From: Pogonophryne albipinna
Lineage: Eukaryota; Chordata; Actinopteri; Perciformes; Artedidraconidae
DNA: 64,000 nt
Direction: 5' to 3'
NCBI GenBank assembly: GCA_028583405.1
Contig: CM053246.1
Coordinates: 22,017,570-22,081,569, forward strand
The position numbers and the translations under genes are program-made. Shown here in pieces: positions 1 through 64,000 of this stretch. How positions within the stretch are numbered: position 1 is the stretch's first letter; every line of letters starts with the position of its first letter. Under the pieces are notes generated by a model, which was not told the DNA's origin, did no database searches, and worked only from the letters and a program-made list of their open reading frames with translations.

Positions 1-95
1 TAACTTAAAACCATGCTAGGAGTGTTAATGCTTTGGATCACTCAAGGCTGCAGTAAAGGTGAATATATGTCTCAGTTTTAATGTTTGGCCTCCAG
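1..95 (+). other. hmcn1: 3' end of an hmcn1 intron
   Basis: Intronic sequence ending in a pyrimidine-containing tract and the AG acceptor at 94-95. The preceding exon must leave one nucleotide of a split codon (phase 1). No other feature seen. Confidence 0.8.
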
Positions 96-60941
<60,846 letters not shown>

Positions 60942-61409
60942 GAGCACTATAAATGAAGGCAGACAAAGGTGTGGTGAATTGCATCCTAAATAAGTGAGTG
61001 GGTCTGTTTTTTAAAAAGCAGCCACATCAGTAAACAAACTGAAAAACTCTCAATGTGAGCGGCCAGTGAGTGCATACAGCCCTGAAGACAAGAGGAAGTA
61101 GATTAAAGGTGGAAACAACACAAGACACAGGAGGGTAACAGTTGACTTGTACAATGAAACTGGCTATGTATTGACCTCAGTCTGTCAGGACCTTTTCAAT
61201 GAAATGTTTAATATGTTGCCTTGTGATTTTCCCTGCCCCCTCAGATTTATTTATAAGATCAACAAGATGTTGCTCCTTAAAGCGGAAGTATTCATCGATG
61301 GCTCCCATAGTAGATACCAACCCTACTCAACAAATATTAGCTAGCCTTTTATTTACATCTACCTACTATTAACTTATTGGGAAGTGCTTGATTTAGAAAA
61401 ATGGGCAGT

Positions 61410-61453
61410 TCCCTCCGCGACCCGACCGCGGATAAGCGGGAGAAGATGGATGG
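61410..61453 (+). repeat. Retroelement tail fragment in 3' UTR
   Basis: CGACCCGACCGCGGATAAGC followed by GGGAGAAGATGGATGG, the common fish GATAAGCGG...GGATGG tail. Confidence 0.55.
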
Positions 61454-61745
61454 CAGTTCCCTCGTCTGTTTAGCCCTTGTGTCATTAATCACCAAAGTGA
61501 AAATGTGACTCTTCAGATACGGTGCTCATTTCGGTGATAGAAAGCTTAACTGTTAGATCTTCTGCATCCTCAGGTAGTCTAGTAAATAGAAACCCTATCT
61601 TATCATTACAGTACATCATCAATGTGCCATAAACTGCTCAATCCAAAAGTTCATATCAAGATGTATTTTATTTTTACAACTTGTAAATAGTTTTGTTTTT
61701 TTCTCATAATGTATTGCAATACTGTACTTATTGGATCCATTTTGT

Positions 61746-61762
61746 AATAAAACTGTAATAAA
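61746..61762 (+). promoter_or_regulatory. hmcn1: Two poly(A) signals of hmcn1
   Basis: AATAAA at 61746-61751 and again at 61757-61762. First strong tandem signals after the stop; cleavage would be expected about 10-30 nt further on. Confidence 0.7.
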
Positions 61763-61789
61763 TGAATATACACTGAAAACAAGCGTTAT

Positions 61790-64000
61790 GTATGTCTCCA
61801 GCACTGATGCATAAAAAACCCTGATCCTTTATAACGCATTTCACATCGACTCAAGCAAGCTAATGAGAATAACACTGACGAATACAAGAGCACATTTAGG
61901 AGTAGCAACAAGTTCACTCTGAAATCAGAGACAAGGATTACTCTGTCTGCCATATTGTTTATTTGTTTTCTGCAGAAAACAATCTCATCGTAATTTTAAA
62001 AATATATAATTGTATTTAGTTTGAAGGTCACAGTAACTTCAGTAGCAGATAAGTTACATTTACAACAGTGTTTAGATAATACTAATTCATTTATAAAAAA
62101 ACGAGTATAAAATAATGGGAAATCTGTGAAATGTGAACAAATATCTGCTGGACAGCATACACTAAGAGCCAGGTAAGTGCTCTCCTTCACCTCCACATTT
62201 AGTTTCTAGCATTGATAAATGAGTGTGGATGTAAAACAAAGTCAAGACAAAGTTATGATTTGCATTCATACCTTTTTTATTTTTGTCAAAAAAACATTAA
62301 CATAAAAAAAGTAATATAGAGTAAGGCAGACTGTACATCAGTGTGGTATGCTCCCTCAGCTGGAAGAGCATCTCAGATTACATGAAAATATCAGGCTGTT
62401 TTTTGTTTTCGTGTAAAACTTTCCTGCAAGAGGAAGAGGAATCTAGTGTCTGGATGCTCCATCACTGATGACCATATTTAAACATGAAAACCCATGTCTA
62501 AATATCAACTGTTGATAACTCGTGAGAAAACACAAATGTATGCGTCTTTTAGAAAAAGCTATTGAAAATGAGCAGAAACAAAACATTATGCTGGGTCTAA
62601 ATTCCCCTGATCACTACATCATTTTTTCAAAATGGCAAATCTTTCCAACCATAAAACACTTTGCTTGCATGTTAATGTATACCGTTTATTCGTAGAACTC
62701 CACCACTTTGTTTAAAAAAAAAAATCTCCAATACATAAGGGCAACAAAATCATCACTATAAGCTACAGTATTACCATGAAAGCAAAACAGATCATTTGGC
62801 AACAGACGTTATCTACCCGATAAGGCAGATCAAGCTTCAACATTTCCAGTTTTCCGCATTTAAAAAAAAAGAAGCATACGTGGTAGTAACTCCCTACTGC
62901 TATACCACGCGTGGAGGAATTGTTCGAATGAACACGCATAGATTCAAACCCAGATTCAATACAAAAACCTCCCATCTAGAAAAGATAGGTATGAAATGCT
63001 TGACAGAATACTCAAAACTCAAGATTGGGATCATGCAAAAAATACCTTTTTAACATTAATTATTTTTATTTAAGTCTCTCCTACACCCTGATATATTCGA
63101 ACCTTTTAAGCTGTGGTCAAAACCCAACTTTAAAGCAATAACAAACCAAGCGGAAAATGTTTTATCTTAGATATTGTTTTTCTGTTAAATACCAAAATAA
63201 AACAATATGAAAAAGGACTCTAATGGTGACATGTTATTTTTTTTCTCAAAGTACAGAAAAAGCCCCATAATGCCCTGCTCAGTGACAGAGGGTGCATGAG
63301 AGGGTCAGACACACGAGGGATGTGAGGAATAGAAAAATAGGATTAATAAGAGTGGTGGTGGAGATGCATCGTGGGTAATAATCCTTAACTGGGGCAGCAG
63401 GCAGCGTGAAAGGATGGATGGATGACACCAACCCCCACCCTTCCCTCCCACTCTACGGGGGGGAAATGGCGACCCCCGGGTGCAAATCCACCATCCTCCA
63501 TCTGTGACTGCGCTTTTCAAGAGCCTCCCACTGCTAAAGTGTGACAGGGAGAGGCAATGAGAGGCTTTACTAACAGAGACTCTGGCTTTTACACCCTCAG
63601 AAAATCTCTAGTGAAGAGAGGATGGAAAACAAATACTGAGAGTTTTCCCTAGAGAAGCAAAGCTGAAACCCTGTGTGGGTTTGAATGGAGGAAATATTGC
63701 TGAGTCATGCCTGTGAGTGAGCACAATCGTGTCTGTTTGTATGAGTGTGTAGATAAAGTACTGTACAGCAGTGGCTCCCAAACTCTTTTACTTAGATTAG
63801 ACTGATAAGAGTGGTAGAATTATCCTGAGTTAGAATCAAATACAGGAATATTCATTGTTATCTCCCCTCGGTTGGGAACCGCTGTGTGTACAGCAGAATA
63901 TCTACAGACTGCATAGGAATGACATGAAGACAAAGGGGAATACAGTAAGGAAATCTAGGAAGCAGTACACATGTAAGGTTCTCTGTAGCACCCTGTGTTG
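61790..64000. other. Downstream flank, no gene seen
   Basis: 2.2 kb AT-rich sequence with no credible coding frame on either strand. It could include the 3' UTR of a convergent neighbour (TTTATT near 62277-62282 reads AATAAA on the minus strand), but nothing confirms this. A small hAT-like MITE lies at 63769-63885. Confidence 0.5.
63769..63885. mobile_element. Miniature hAT-like element
   Basis: 117 bp with inverted ends CAGTGGCTCCCAAAC and, on the other strand, CAGCGGTTCCCAACC, the CAGTGGTTCCCAAA class of hAT termini. Flanks CTGTACAG (63761-63768) and GTGTACAG (63886-63893) agree at 7 of 8 bases, consistent with an 8-bp target duplication. Confidence 0.7.

Larger units (their letters stand above)
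60942..61780 (+). other. hmcn1: hmcn1 3' UTR (putative)
   Basis: About 0.84 kb from the stop to just past the two poly(A) signals. Contains a CCGCGGATAAGCGGGAGAAG / ATGGATGG retroelement-tail fragment at 61410-61453. Confidence 0.65.

Noticed and set aside
62260..63530. 3' UTR or last exon of a convergent minus-strand gene
   Set aside because: Only an AATAAA on the minus strand near 62277 supports it; no coding frame was found, so it is not called as a gene.

Overview
The window is vertebrate genomic DNA, almost certainly from a ray-finned (teleost) fish. It has many small exons with GT/AG splice sites, typical fish SINE/LINE 3' tails, several hAT-like and other short inverted-repeat DNA elements, and TG, CA and TTC microsatellites. 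The species cannot be named from the sequence. All but the last ~2.2 kb is one gene on the + strand, hemicentin-1 (hmcn1), a giant secreted basement-membrane and cell-junction protein of the fibulin family. The 5' end (signal peptide, von Willebrand A domain and probably about five exons) lies upstream of the window. The stop codon (60939-60941), the 3' UTR and two poly(A) signals (61746, 61757) are inside it.

I could place 102 coding exons by eye. Their splice phases chain without a break from base 96 to the stop. They total 16,079 coding nt, or 5,359 residues plus stop. From 5' to 3' they encode: a conserved segment between the vWA domain and the Ig array (96-4639); 44 Ig-like C2/I-set domains (4744-51808); six thrombospondin type-1 repeats, each on one exon of exactly 171 nt (52009-54394); a nidogen-type G2F beta-barrel (54483-55538) with a short Cys-containing exon (55722-55784); eight calcium-binding EGF modules (56635-60101), the sixth extended by a basic linker; and a fibulin-type C-terminal module (60575-60941). 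This is the order and count known for human HMCN1 (44 Ig, 6 TSP1, G2F, 8 EGF, fibulin C-terminus), and it argues against HMCN2.

The introns hold the accessory content. There is a complete antisense tRNA-Ser(AGA) gene at 29521-29602. A 5'-truncated LINE with a YADD reverse transcriptase (15800-17856, minus strand) abuts an internally deleted hAT-like transposon (17865-19045). A SINE is split by a ~1.1 kb DNA element (11330-12625). An 858-bp element with 35-bp terminal inverted repeats lies at 22751-23608, and a ~330-bp inverted-repeat element at 55811-56140. A (TG)53 microsatellite lies just downstream of an exon (40340-40445), and a (TTC)n tract serves as the polypyrimidine tract of an acceptor (20657-20691). 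Downstream of hmcn1 (61790-64000) I see no gene, only a small hAT-like element at 63769-63885.

The most interesting points are the mosaic of intron positions inside the Ig repeats, the two-Ig periodicity around Ig22-Ig29, the single missing inter-domain intron (Ig41/Ig42), a furin-like site in the EGF6 linker, and the nested or composite mobile elements.
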